Source: Chaetorhynchus papuensis (taxonomy: Eukaryota > Chordata > Aves > Passeriformes > Rhipiduridae). From it: a stretch of DNA of 64,000 bases. Both the position numbers and the translations under genes were made by a program. This document shows, piece after piece, positions 37,301 through 49,701 of the stretch (the stretch's first letter is position 1; each line of letters begins with the position of its first letter). The stretch covers positions 692,576 through 756,575 of the forward strand of contig VWYX01000218.1 of the NCBI GenBank assembly GCA_013396525.1. The letters run 5' to 3'. The notes under the pieces were generated by a model, which was not told the origin of the DNA, did no database searches, and was given only the letters and a program-made list of their open reading frames with translations.

Positions 37301-40300
37301 CCATTGGCCATTTCTTTTTTCAGAGGGAATTTCAGGTATGTGATGGAATTCCAGCTACTTGTAGAAAGTCCAGCCACATGGTCATAAATAGAATTTTGTG
37401 GCGTGTAAACTTCGGATGACTAAGATTTGGTTATAAAATAACATAACACTCCATATTGGGAAATCTTTTTAAAGTTGAGTGGTTCCTTTTATTCTCTATA
37501 TATCAGCTTCCTAATGGCTTTTCAACAGTTTGAGCCATTTTCTAAAATTACCACAGCTGCTTCACATTAGTTATGGGGTTTTGTTGCTAAGAGACCTTCT
37601 GCTTGCTAAGTCTCACTAGATCCTTAAACTAGATTTTTTTGTTGTTGATTGCATATTCACAGCAAACACTATTACGAAATGAGAGTTGGTATAACTTTTC
37701 CTTCCAGACTGGTTCGAAGGGTGCAGAGACTTTCAAACTGCTAATAGCAGAGCAATTAGGCAATGCTGCCTCCGCCTACTGACTAAGCAAGTCACTGTCC
37801 TGAAGGCTTCAGTATGTTTTGTACTGTCCCCTTCAGTATGTTTTATACTGTCACCTCTGTGTTTTTGTTGCATGTTTCGTAGACCCGAATTTTGCATTTG
37901 TTCTACTGTTTTTACAATAATCATGTTCCCACTAACAAGCATATTTAGAAACAGAATCCATGAATTCCACCAGTTCACAAGGAATGGAAGGTAACTTCTA
38001 CAAGGAGGAAGTAGGACACACCTGAGAGCAGAAAGGGCTGGCGGACCCAGTTCACCAACGTTCTGCTCACTGAGCAGTCGCTTCCATCCAAGTGGTCAAT
38101 ACAACACATTCTGTGCTACCATTTAGGTCTGAGCACCAGTTTCATTGTCTGAACCAAGTGGAAACAAGGGAAAAATGCACAGCAACTGGGTCCCTGAAGG
38201 CGTAATTAGACAGTAGTCCCTGTCTAGAATAAACATCATGGAAAGTGAAGAGAGAGAAATATGTGATGGATGAAATGGGGTGAGGATTGACAGGAATATT
38301 TGCATCAGAAATGTAACCAGGACAGAAATACAAGCTGGAGTAGACCAGTCGTGAAAGAGAGAGTGATTCACAGTACGTACATGAGCAATACCCAAATGTT
38401 GAACCAGTGTTTTCTTTCATGACAACTCAGGCCTCCACCTCAACTGGACAGGGATGGTGACTTTCAGCTGAAAAATTGGATGCTGTGTGATGAAGAGATG
38501 CTGGGCTGCCAGCTCTCAGTTCTGGTGATGAAGAGGAAGGAAAGGTGATCTATGGGAGTATCTGCAGAATTGCCCTTAGGACAGGAAAAGAAACAACACA
38601 TGGGGCTTCTCTGGATAACACTGCCCAGAAAGAGGAATGGGTTGACAAAATTAGTAATGTTGGAGGGTTTTTTTTAGTTGTGGTTTTTACATCATATGAC
38701 TGAAGTCTTGGGTTTGTGGCTCTGGAGTCTCAACACAAAATCTGTTTCTATTCCACGTTCCTTTTCTTCTTGACTAAATGACTGGTAACAAGGAGTTCAT
38801 TGTCAGGTAGCTGGGGGGCAGGAATACAAACAGGGTACTTGAGAGGAATGTCCAGCTGGTACCTGTAGACAGAGTAGGACAAAAAAGTTAAGGTAATTCA
38901 GAATAATTTTGTATAGGAATAATTTGAGGTAATATTTTGATTAGGAAAAAAGGGGTTTGGAAATTAAGTACAAACAAGGCATATCAGTGGTTATTGAGAT
39001 GAGGAAATTGAGCACGTTGAACCCTCATACCCATATTTTCAGTGCTGTCCAACAAAGTATATCAAAGGATGAGAGACAAAGCATTTTTGATACGCAGTTT
39101 TAAGATTCCAGTGAGTTGAATCACCTAGCATTTAACCGCTTTATTGTTAGCTGCTGCAGCCTTGGTCTTGGGTAAAAAATGTCAAAGGTTTGGCATGACT
39201 AGCAAAGAGAACAAAATAGAGTGTGAAAATAGTATATAATTACTAACATTTAAAAACAAAGGAAAAAGTTTTGTTAGACATGAAAGAAGAGTCTTTTGTC
39301 ATGAAGACTGTGAAGCATATTCCACAGGGTTGGAGCAGTCTCCACTATTTGAGTTTTCTCAGAATAAGTTGGACAAAAACATGTTGGTGAGAGTGATGTA
39401 GCAGATCTTGTCTTACAGGAGAAGAATAGTCTTCTTCAGCAACACATGATACTCTTTCAATCCCCTGACAGAATTTCTTACAGCCCAGGAAGTGAAACAC
39501 CTAAAAGAGACTATGAAATCTTCAGGGTTTTGCAGTTGTCACTTACCTGGAAAGGGTGTCCACTGCTGGGCTGATCTCAAGTGTTACAGTAGAGGTAACC
39601 TGTGCACGTAAGCATAAGGACATGCATGGTAATTAACTTCAGGTACTATGAGCAACTGAATACAGTGGAGTAGGAATTATCAATGTAAAATTAGGCCAGA
39701 GCATATCACAGCCCTTATAAAAATGAGAGGCAGCATTTGACATTAAGTAAAGCTTTTCTGTTTCAATGCTATATTCACTATATTCATGGGAAGGAAACGA
39801 TATAATCTTAATTCTTTACTTGAAAAAAAAAGTTATGCAGGTTTTAATGGTAAATAGGAATTCATGGATTCCTGATTCCTGGGTGAATTACATAGTATTT
39901 GGCTATGCTATGATATGTAATGTTGAAATGCAAACTCAAGGTTGGTCTAGCCTGGAATAATGTTTCAACCACTAGGGAACATGATACTTTTGTAGAAACA
40001 GGCTTTCGATTCAGATAATGATGTTTCCACTGTATTATTTATTTGTTATGTCTGACAGTGAGCTTGGTCCTTTAGAAGAAAAGCAAAAAATTTTCCTGCC
40101 CTGGGACTACACAGCCTTAGGCCCCAGTCTTAGAAAGATTTATGTTTGAATAACTTGAGTAATCTCACTGGGATTTAAACATAATACAGAATTTACAAAA
40201 TTGGTGCACGTGGCCAATGAGTGGGATTACAGTCCAGAACATGGAAAGAAAAATGTAACATGGCATTAGTAGTTTGACCCACATGCTAAGTGTCTTGTGG

Positions 40301-41180
40301 AGCAAAATGAGAAGTTTGAAGCTGAGCTGCAAGGAACTTATTTTCAAGAACAGATAACCTGGAATAAGGTAAAAAACAGGGATCACAGACGGTAAAAAAC
40401 AGACCACTAAAAGAAACCTTGATTTTAACCTTACCAATCATCACTGAGTGCTTTCATTTACAATCTTGTGCCACTCAAGTGGCATGCATTACTGAACTGA
40501 CTGGTGAGCCCATCTGTCTGGATGATGTGAAACTAACTTCTTTGGAGGTTTTTAAGAATTCATTTCCTATTCTCTTGCCACAGATTGACTAAACTGGAAT
40601 ACTATCTATCTAAAGCTATCTATAGAAAAAATGTCTAAACTTTCTTGAACATGGTCACCATAATAGTGAAATGTTCAACTATATGATGTGCATCCAAAAG
40701 AGAGAGCACAAAATACCAGAAATGCCACTTTATTTTTTAACTTTTATTCCTCTTGTCTTACTGAACTTGAAAATTTCTTCCTTTTCACTGATTCTTATGG
40801 AAAGAGACTTAAAAATAACTGCATATTATTGCTCAAAATGTCAGCAACCAGAGTAACATTTTAAAAATGAAAAATGAAAAGTAATGGTATCAAACATATT
40901 CACATACATTTGAATTCTGAAGATTTCATTCGTGGTACGCAATACACACAACTTAAAAGTAACATAAAAGGACTGAAAAGACTTTTTCCACTAACTGTTT
41001 TATCTCTCCTTTAGCTATGTTGGTACACAGCAGGTGACTGAATAGACACAGCCTTGAAATATTTAGCAGTTAAGATCTGAATTCCCTCTTTTGCTGAACC
41101 TGAGTCACTCTGGTGCCAATCAGATCTCCACAAAACACAAAGAGAATATTTTTGCCTAGTATATTTAACAAATTGTTCCA
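37301..41180. other. Unique non-coding DNA
   Basis: No gene is recognised. A minus-strand 81-codon frame (37733-37978) contains the 24-bp tandem repeat listed separately, translating as two copies of an 8-residue unit. The 38.0-38.6 kb part has higher complexity and two overlapping minus-strand frames of about 90 codons without a known domain. Confidence 0.6.
37807..37854 (+). repeat. 24-bp tandem duplication
   Basis: Two adjacent 24-bp units (37807-37830 and 37831-37854) begin CTTCAGTATGTTTT and differ at only two positions. The length is a multiple of three, so the enclosing minus-strand frame reads two near-identical octapeptides (DSIKHTEG / DSTKHTEA). That is suggestive but far from proof of coding; two copies can arise by slippage. 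Confidence 0.92.
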
Positions 41181-41400
41181 GCGATAAATATTGATATCTT
41201 TTCCCAGAAGAACTCAGGACACAGATTGATATTTAGATTGAAAAGATTTTAAAGTTTCTGATCCTGAAATATAAATTTTTCACCTTTGCAATGATAACAT
41301 CAGCGCACATTATTTTTTAGTGCATAGTATTGTATTTTTGCTCCATTAAATGCACTGTATATACACTAATGAGTTTTTGCACAGATTTAACTTCTCATAA
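41181..41400 (+). repeat. Direct duplication, copy A (about 220 bp)
   Basis: This segment matches 43991-44213 in the same orientation over its whole length at roughly 85-90% by eye. Both copies start with GCGATAAATATTGA and end around ACAGATTTAA.TTCTCAT. Flanks outside these limits do not match. There are no terminal inverted repeats, poly(A) tail or obvious target-site duplications. It could be a local duplication that has diverged, or two copies of a low-copy interspersed repeat that I do not recognise. Confidence 0.9.
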
Positions 41401-43990
41401 AATACTGGAAGCAGTATTTTCAACCATGATAGGGGAATCTATTCTTTTCTGTTACACAGACTTTAAATCGTCACTAACACTATTACTGTAGGTGGGAAAA
41501 AATATAAAAGTTCCACAATAAAAATTTCTTAATAACTGTGCTGTTGTTGGTAAACAGATAAACCGTGCTATTTTTGCATGTCTCTACGGTCTAAATTCCT
41601 AATTGCAAAATAAATTTAAAAATTTTTGAAGCTTTTTGTTCCTTTAGTTACAGGAATTACTGTGAGGAAACCTGAGGCTTTCAAAGTAAGAGAATCTTAT
41701 TGCTATCTCATAATTTGTAGCTTTTTTGCAGGTCTCTATAAAAGGTTAGACTAAAACTGCTTTTAATTGATTCTTTTGTCCTTCAAGCAATTTAAGCTTT
41801 CCTTCTTCCTCAAAACCAACCTGAACAGCTTTCGTTTTTTCAGGTTTGAGACTGCAGAGAGTTAATAATACTTCTAACAAACCTGTAATCATTTAGGACT
41901 AGGGAATTTTGGGTTTTTTTAAAAGAAGAATTAAGGAGTGTGAAAGTTTAAAATTCAGGAAGAACCTTTCCACTCTACAGTGTTCTAAACACCAGGAAAA
42001 CCCCTTGTATAAACTTAAGAATGGAAAGAACAAGTTTATTTATGATAAGTCACTGCATAAACATGCATGCTCACCTTCTATTACTCCATCCACAAAATGT
42101 CTTTCTTACCTAGCTCAGCTGAGAAACAGAAGGTTTATAAAGTGAAATATTTGATCACCTTTTTCAGACAGTAGTAAGTATGGTGGTGGAAACCGAAAAT
42201 ATGGCAAATAATCATAACAAACTTCATTATGTTTCACTGGCTTCCTGAAGCTGGGACACAGATTTCACTGTCCTAGGTGCTGTCAGCAGGGGCAGAGTGG
42301 GTTTGCCTCTTTCTCCAAGGGAGATCTGGAGAGCATCATGAGGGTATTTTGACTGTTACGTAACTTTAAAAAGCTTCATTCCTTGTTAGGTTTTAAAGTA
42401 AGAAAGTAATTACATGCAACAAGTAAAGCAAGGACTGAGATGCTGAATTATTAGGCAGCAGTTGTCTTGAAGTAGGAAATTAGGCTAAAAATATAAGTCA
42501 AAATACGTGAAGAGATATCTTCTCAAATTTTCATTACATTCTTTTTCATCTGTCCTTATAAAGAGAGAAACTTTCATTTTTGCCAGTGGCATGAAGGAAA
42601 AAATTAAAAACAGAGTTTTAAAAGCTGAAATTACAGCCAGATATTTTTAATAGTACCCTTACTGTTGTTGTTTACATTGTTTAAGAACTTTCAGCTATTT
42701 GCATTCTATTTTAATTGGAGAGAAATCAGAGCAAATCCTGTTTGAGCAGCTTTTCAGTCTGCATAGAAAATAACAAGTTAGACATTTTTTCTAATGTATC
42801 ATACTACAAAAACATGTTTAAGCTTGTACAATATTACAGCTGAATGGCAAAAAAAAGAAAAACGTGGACCATATACGTTTAGTTTCTTCAGTTTTAAAAC
42901 CACAAAACTTTCTCTGAGGTTTTGTTTTTGTTTTTGCTTTGAAAGTTAAGTGTCTACAGCAGTATGTCTTTATGGAAATTACTTCTAACCATCACAAACT
43001 TAGAGTTTTTGGACTTTGTGCAATGGTATTCGATAACAGTACCCAAATCATTTTAGAAAGCATGCCTACCCAGGGAAGCATTTCGGCTACACAGAAAAAT
43101 TTTTGCTCTTTACAGTCTAGCTTAATGGGCATTAGAGGAGAAGAAATGTATTTTATGAACAAGGAAAATAGTACATTAACATCATGCTGTTGATCTTCTG
43201 GGCTGAGCACAGCACCAGCATAGATCACAATATGCACACAGGATTAACAGGTTTGAAAATAATCTTACCAACTTTCTCCCTGTTCTCCATGGGAAATGTC
43301 GATTGGCTTGTAAAAAGGTGCTTCATAGGCTAAAAGCAGGAAAATTCCTAGTTTCCTACCTTTGGCTGGTGAAACTGATACAAGTGCGAGCACAAGTTTC
43401 TTGTTTCAAGGAAGCTGAGAGTTAACTAGGTTCTTGAGTAAGTCTAAATAGTTTGCTGCAGCTGGGTTCAGATGAAGGAAAATAACGAAATGGCTCACCC
43501 TGAGTTATCAGTACCACAAAATATTTTTACCCCAAAACAAAACCTCAGGAAAAGGTCTTTACCTTATCATAAAACACAAACAGTTTATTGTTCTAATTTG
43601 TGTTGTATCTGTAGCAAGACGAGTCTGTGGAAAACTAGAAACTTGTTTCCACAATGTGAACCCAGTGTAAAGATGGAATAGACAAGAGATATAGCAGCTT
43701 ATTTGCAATTTTTTCTTCTCTAAATACTATTTTGAGACAACCATTTTTAAATTATTATCTGTACATGGCATAAAATTATAAGTAAATATTTAAACAGTAC
43801 TTAATGACAAAGATGAGCTATGTAAGTAGAATAATTAAGACTGAAAAATTACCAATGTAATTCCCAGAAATATTCTCAAGAGCTGATAGTGGAGGACACT
43901 CACCTCACAACAATTTAACTCAGTTTTGTTGACAGGTAATAGAAAGAATAACTTGCATATTAATCCTTCTAAAACTATGACCGTGAATCA
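41401..43990. other. Unique AT-rich DNA between the two duplicated copies
   Basis: No gene is recognised; frames are at most 84 codons. There is no internal repeat beyond short A/T runs. The spacing from start to start of the duplicated copies is 2810 bp. Confidence 0.65.
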
Positions 43991-44213
43991 GCGATAAATA
44001 TTGACATCTTTTCCCAGAAGAACTCAGGCACACAGGTTGATATTTAGATTTAAAAGATTTTAAAGTTATTGGACCCTGAAATATTAATTTTTCCCCTTTA
44101 CAATGGTCACATCAGCACACATTATTTTTTTAGTGCATAGTATTATTTTCTTGCTCCATTAAACACGTTCTGTAAGCACTAATGAGTTTTTTCACAGATT
44201 TAATTTCTCATGA
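43991..44213 (+). repeat. Direct duplication, copy B (about 223 bp)
   Basis: This is the second copy of the element at 41181-41400, in the same orientation. Differences are scattered substitutions and about five single-base indels. The most changed parts are the middle (around 44065-44115) and the stretch around 44164-44178. The first 37 bases differ at one position only. Confidence 0.9.
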
Positions 44214-47200
44214 CTCTCGTACCCCTGAAACACTTAAACTTTTAAAATGTTATTTAGACTGCAGAGAAGTCTGGAGTACAACGTCCTTGGTAAATCGCTG
44301 CTATATTACAGGGAAAAATTGTACCTTTTGTACAGAAACGTTTACAAAAAAATAGAAAAAAAATCAAATTATGCTCAATCTCCTGCATTTCCTCTTTCAT
44401 ATAGCACTGGAATTTAAACGATTTTTTACTTGCACTATGATTTTTCAAGGGAAATGTGGAACCTTTCTTCTTTAACTTCCAAGTTGTATTGTGATCCCAG
44501 TAAAGATAATAGGATGATTTCCACTGAATGCATTGCATCAGGGCTAAAACGATTGAAGGCATTTATGACTCAAAATGGCAGAAAAAATAAAGTAGGGGGT
44601 TGTGGTCCCACAGTTCTCAAACTGTCCTGGGCTTGTCTGAAATCAGAGCAATCTGTCAGCAGAACTCCCACTAGGCCATAGAGGGTAGCCAGCGCAAAAC
44701 CACTTATTTTTTTAGTTGTTTGAGATTAATTTGCAATAAAATTAAATCCTTTGAGTTTATTTGATGGTTACTGTGGAGCTTTCAGACACTTTTTATCAGC
44801 TAAAAATAAACTGTATTTTCAAACTCTTTGCTATAGATAGTGTCATTAGATGATCTAAAGGAATATAGTAACACCATTGGGTTGGTTGTAAAAAGTTTGA
44901 TTGAAAGACAGTGACAATTTTTTGACACTTTGTATTTTAACTAAACTAAACACTAAACACTAAATTCCATTATGTAACACAAGAAATTACAAGCTGGAGT
45001 GCAACTGTGATGAGAAAAGTGTGTTTCATAAATGAATAAGCATGTCGAAAAATATATCATAGTTGGGTAATAATCATATTTCACTGGTGACAATTCCCAA
45101 ATTGTATTTCTTAATAGGCTGGTAACAATTTCAAGTTAACCCCCTACTCTTAAAGCTATTTCTTAAAAAAAAAAAACCATAAAGGCTGATTTGCCTCCTC
45201 AGAGTTGCTCATGGGTAAGATAATAGGTGATGCCAAATATTTTTAGAAACATGACGAATGGATAACCCAAATCCTTGCCCTTAAAACAGTCTGATAGTCT
45301 CAAAAAAGTGTTGAGTACCTACATACTAAAAATCAGGTTTCTCTGATAATTCTGGTTTACCCTTATCATTTCTCTTTTGAAATTTTAGATTGCTAGAGGG
45401 AAAACAAGTGTGGTATTTTTGAGATACGACTACCAGTCTCCCCTTTAATTCAAGGGTCCAAATGCTGATATGCCAATAGTGATCTACAGAAGCCAGAAGT
45501 GAAAACAATTATATGATTTGTTAAATACTTGTCTTACACTTTTTTATGTTACTGTGCACATCTGCCTCTTGACTGCAGCAAGGAAAATTTTTCCATAGTT
45601 CTCCTTGCAAATAAAATTGGCAGATCTGCCAGAATGTCATGATTTCCCTAATAATACATTACCCTAGGATTTAGCTTGAAGTCACGTACAAAATCTTCAA
45701 TTTCTCCTGTTGAGTGCAGACATAAATGTTTAAGAGTCCCCAAGGATGGTAAGAGACACTGGAAGGAAACACAATCACTATGAAGATGATGAAAATATTG
45801 AAGATCAGCCAACATAGATAATAAATAACATAAAAGAAAGACCCTGTTCTCTAATGTTCCCCGAGAGCTATTCTAAGCACCACTTATGTCAGCCAATTGG
45901 CTTGGTAGTAGAAAGAGGATTCACAGTGTCTGGATGCATCAAGTAAATAAAGATTTTCTTTCAGGATGACTATCTTTTCATTGTCGTGTTCTGTAGGGAA
46001 ATTTAATTCCATAACATTCTGATCTCCTCACATTTGGCTTTGTTGCATTTATAAACATAAATTAAGTCCCTTTTTTTTCACTTTCCCTAACAGCTGCTCT
46101 AGTATGAAGCACAGGTGGATCTGGCATCTTCGGCTTTAACAGTCTGCTGGCCAGTGTAGGGCAGGACATTAGAAAGCCCTCAGAGACAGGCTGTGGCCAT
46201 GCTCAGTGACAGGCAACTGAGCTTCCAGGCTTCTCTCACCACATTAGACAGGACAGGATTCAGGCAGAGCAGCAGCAAGGAAATCAAGTAACTTTCAAAA
46301 GTCACTAGGGATTAACGGGAATGCTTTCACCTCAAATATGCTGTAGCAAAACATTTCTCTTTCAATCAATAAGAAAATTCTTATTGAAAGAACATTTTAG
46401 CATTGGCTTTACTGATTTGCAAATTTCCTGAGTTCTGATTCCTCTTTATTGCAGTACACAGGAAAACGTCTACTGGTGAAACGAAAGAATATGGAAGCAA
46501 AGATAAAAATTAAAAAAAAAAATCCTAAAAGCCTCCTAAGTTTAATTAAGTCTTCATTGCTTGTGTAAAGTGTATTCCTAGTTCTTATATCAATAAAACA
46601 AGGATATGTATAATTCAAGTTTTTTCTTACAAAATTAATTTCTCTACAGTGCAGAACCATGAACAAAAGACATTTTAATAGTCTAAGTAACAGAATCATC
46701 TGACATTTATTTAACTGACTTTTTCAACAGATCTCTTTAATGGGCAAGTTAAAACTTTACTTTCCTCAGAAAGCCTACCTTATTTAAGGCACCTAAACAA
46801 ACTGCATTTAGTTTCATATTATTAGATTTAGGGATCAAAATCTTAGCTTTTTTCTTGACCAGCTGACAGATTGAACCTGCAACACTCTTATCTCTAGTAG
46901 GACTTTACTGTGGCTTAATCACAATAGGTTCTCTAAATCTGGATTAAGACAATATTTTCTTCCTCTTTGGAAGATGCAGTTTACAAATTTCTGACTGAGA
47001 AACGAAGTTGAGAGATGCTAAGACCAAGAATAAGTCTGCTGAAACAGAAGAACTTTAATAGTCTTTCAGTAGAGAGACAATAGATGAGCATTAGTGCTTG
47101 ATTAAAAAGGATAATACATATTAGGGGAAAAATTGAACCCTTGCTACTTTGAGAGGGTACAAACTGAGGACAAAATGAAGTCCCAGATTTTGAGAAAAGG

Positions 47201-48419
47201 CGAAACATACTGGTTATGAGTAATTTATCTCAAATTTCTTGCTCCCCAAACATCTCTTAATACTGGATTACAAGGTTCCATCTGACTTTTGGGTTGACTT
47301 GAATTCACATCTACAAAAACTTCCTTTTGAAGGGACAGTTTTACTCTCTGAATCTCTGTATGAATGTAGAGATGTGACCCTGAGGAATGGTTTGTGGTAT
47401 TGGGGTCTCAATGTCCGCTGTTGCTCGGTGTCATACAATAAATCACACAAAGATAAAGCACACACAGTCTCCACGGAGGTGGCTGGAGTCAGTGCTGCGT
47501 AGGCTGGAAACATTCTCATTTGAATTGGAAACAGAATCTGTTAGCTTCCTAAAAGGAAATACTGTGTGTAGACTTGGCTGTTGAATGACTTCACTAAAAT
47601 GCTAAACTAATATAATCAGAAACATTTAGCTATAATTTTTGCAGAGACCATTGATAGTACAGGCTTCCCAACTCTAAATGTGTTTTGCATTTGTTTAAGG
47701 TTTGAAATAATTGGGCCTGGTCTTAATTGTGCCAGTGCAACGAGTTGCAGAGTTGTTTTACTGCCTTAAAATACTTTTAAAGAAACTTAATTGTCTGATT
47801 GAGTTACTGTATGTTCTTTAAACATACAAAGGGAAAGAGAATTAATCAAATTACTTTCTTATAAATGAGGAGAAAAACTTGTTCATGGAAACTTTATAAT
47901 TGTTCTGGAGAGGCTTTTTTGAATGAGGTGCCAAGGATTCACTTTTGCTGTGCACCAACCTGCTGTCCCATTGCTGAGTGGCAGATGAGGAAAGAGCAGG
48001 TCTTCTGCAGTCACTGATATGTACAGCTCAAATCCCAACCTTTCACAAAGTCATGAGAAAGATCATCCATTAGTGCCAGTTCTATGTTTGTTTCTGATAT
48101 TTATAACTTGAGAAAAAGTGCATTGTAATTAAAAGTGTTAGGCAGAAGGGCAACAAAAGAAGGGCTAAGAAGATGGGACCCTTGGAGGCAAGACTATCCA
48201 TAGCTAGCAATCTACAATGTAGAGGAAAAAAGCCTGAAGAGGAATACGATTTGGGTTCCCAAAGTCATTTATGTATTGTGAGCTAAGCAGAGAATTTTTA
48301 TTCAGCCGGTCATTCTGGATAAGAATCAGCAACATCCATGAAACTAGTATAAAGTTGTTTTAAAACAGGGAAAAAAGTGATTCTTTTCTCAGCAGGTCAG
48401 GAAATTTTGGAGCCTAGTG
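44214..48419. other. Unique AT-rich non-coding DNA
   Basis: No gene is recognised; the longest frames are about 100 codons with no domain. A near-perfect hairpin lies at 46367-46386. Positions 46.08-46.30 kb are less AT-rich but match no repeat that I know. Confidence 0.65.
46367..46386. repeat. Short inverted repeat (hairpin)
   Basis: CAATAAGAA (46367-46375) and TTCTTATTG (46378-46386) are exact reverse complements separated by AA. TTTCAAT on the left and GAAAG on the right add partial further pairing. It is AT-rich and probably chance. Confidence 0.7.
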
Positions 48420-48690
48420 TCCAAGGATGTCGTGGAGGAAAGCAGTAGATGATCAACAAATTTAATAGAAAAAAATGGATTCCATAAATGACTGCAAAAG
48501 GTGTTCCCCCTAACATCCCTAATGCATCAATCATGAATGCTGGAGAAGCGCAAGTTGAAAGAATTGCATGAAGCAGTCAGCCTTGCAATCTCTTCTTAAA
48601 TACCCCATATTGCTACTTTTTGAAGCAGAACACAATGCTGGGTGGACCACTAAACTAACCCAGTAGAGCACTTCCTACACTCAGTGGTCT
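48420..48690 (+). mobile_element. Ancient CR1-type LINE 3' end (CR1-L-like)
   Basis: In the sense direction the sequence shows GGATGTCGTGGAGGAAAGCA, then an ACAAATTTAATAGAAAAAAATG stretch corresponding to the 'acaaattcatgga' block. Next come CCCCATATTGCTACTTTTTGAAGCA and CAATGCTGGGTGGACCACTA followed by AACCCAGTAGAGCA. The last piece is the hallmark 'gctgg.tggacca...tgacccagta.ggc' tail of old CR1-L-type elements in sauropsids. It is strongly decayed with no coding capacity. The left boundary is approximate. Confidence 0.65.
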
Positions 48691-48813
48691 TTGGGCATGA
48701 CTGAAAGGGAACAAGGGGTGTGACAAGTGCTTTAAAACTGAACTGAAAGAGAAAAGTAGTTCAGTTTCATAAATAATGGGAAAATCATTACTGCCAACGA
48801 TGACAGTTAGCTG

Positions 48814-48910
48814 TTTCTGGAACTGCTTGCCCCATAGTCATGCTGTGATTCTTGAGGTATCTGCACAGGGCCAGGAGTTAGACTTGATGATCCTTCATAG
48901 ATTGTCCACT
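48814..48910 (+). mobile_element. CR1 LINE 3' tail
   Basis: CTGCACAGGGCCAGGAGTTA followed by GACTTGATGATCCTTCATAG is the CR1 sense-strand phrase that normally precedes the (ATTCTATG)n terminus. The upstream TGGAACTGCTTGCCCC resembles the more distal 'tggaa..ggctgcc' block, which implies an internal deletion. It lies just downstream of, and in the same orientation as, another CR1-type tail. The terminal octamer repeat itself has decayed or been lost. Confidence 0.75.
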
Positions 48911-49361
48911 AAATCTGTTACTTGTAAAGTTTTGTAAAATTTTTAGACATGCATACCTTCAAAAATGGATAAAATGTTCAAGAACTTTGCATCCTGAGGA
49001 CTTAAAAACACAAAAAAAAATCAAAATCAAAACCAAAACAAAACTGAAAACAAACAAACAAACAAAACAAAGCCCACTTTGTGATCACTTTGTGATGGTG
49101 AAGGAAGCCTAAAGTTGATCAGAAGATCTGCATTTCCTGGAGAGATTTCAGCTTGAAAGTTCAGGTTTTCACAGAAAACTTCCTGAGACTGTCTGAAAAA
49201 ATGGAAAGAATGTTTGTCCATTTGAAGTAATCTTTTTCAGGCAGCTATCTAAGCAAAAAATATGATAAACCTTGTCTGTAGGTGGGATAAGACAGAAGGA
49301 CTTTCCCAGTCCTAGACCCACATCCATTTCACAAATCTATGTGTGCAGTTTATTACTACAG
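48911..49361. other. Unique DNA with CAAA-type low-complexity patch
   Basis: Positions 49003-49072 are an A-rich stretch with CAAA/CAAAA units, about 100 bp downstream of the CR1 tail. The remainder is unremarkable. No gene is recognised. Confidence 0.7.
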
Positions 49362-49701
49362 GGAACGAAAAACTGTTTGCCCCTCCAGCATATTCGTGCG
49401 GTGAAAATAGCAGACAAGGATTTCAACCCCTTTTAAGTTTTAAATATGCGTGTTTCCAAGATAAGGAACATCAGGGTCACAAGTTGCCTGAGACTTTCCA
49501 GGCAGGCACCCTCAATGTTGGCACAGAGCAGGATCCTACCCGGGAGCACGGCTGTGCCCCAAAACTGCTCTGGTGCTGGATGGATTCTTTGCTCACCCTG
49601 ACTATGAAACATGGAAGCTGTCAGCATCTCTGAGCTTGCAGTCGGACCTAGGCTTGGATGCCAGCATGCATCTGTCACTGAGGCCTGCAAAACTGTGGCA
49701 G
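49362..49701 (+). other. GC-richer segment with splice-like borders (candidate exon)
   Basis: The segment follows an acceptor-like TTATTACTACAG (ending 49361) and ends at a good donor-type site, GTGGCAG|GTAAAG (49701/49702). It is clearly less AT-rich than its flanks. One frame stays open from 49343 to 49633 but closes before the donor, so a spliced coding exon is not supported in that frame. A non-coding RNA exon is possible. The acceptor's pyrimidine tract is weak and no family is recognised. Confidence 0.12.

Noticed and set aside
40540..40600. CR1-like phrase 'cttctttggaggtttttaag'
   Set aside because: Only about 20 bases match and neither side continues the family sequence.
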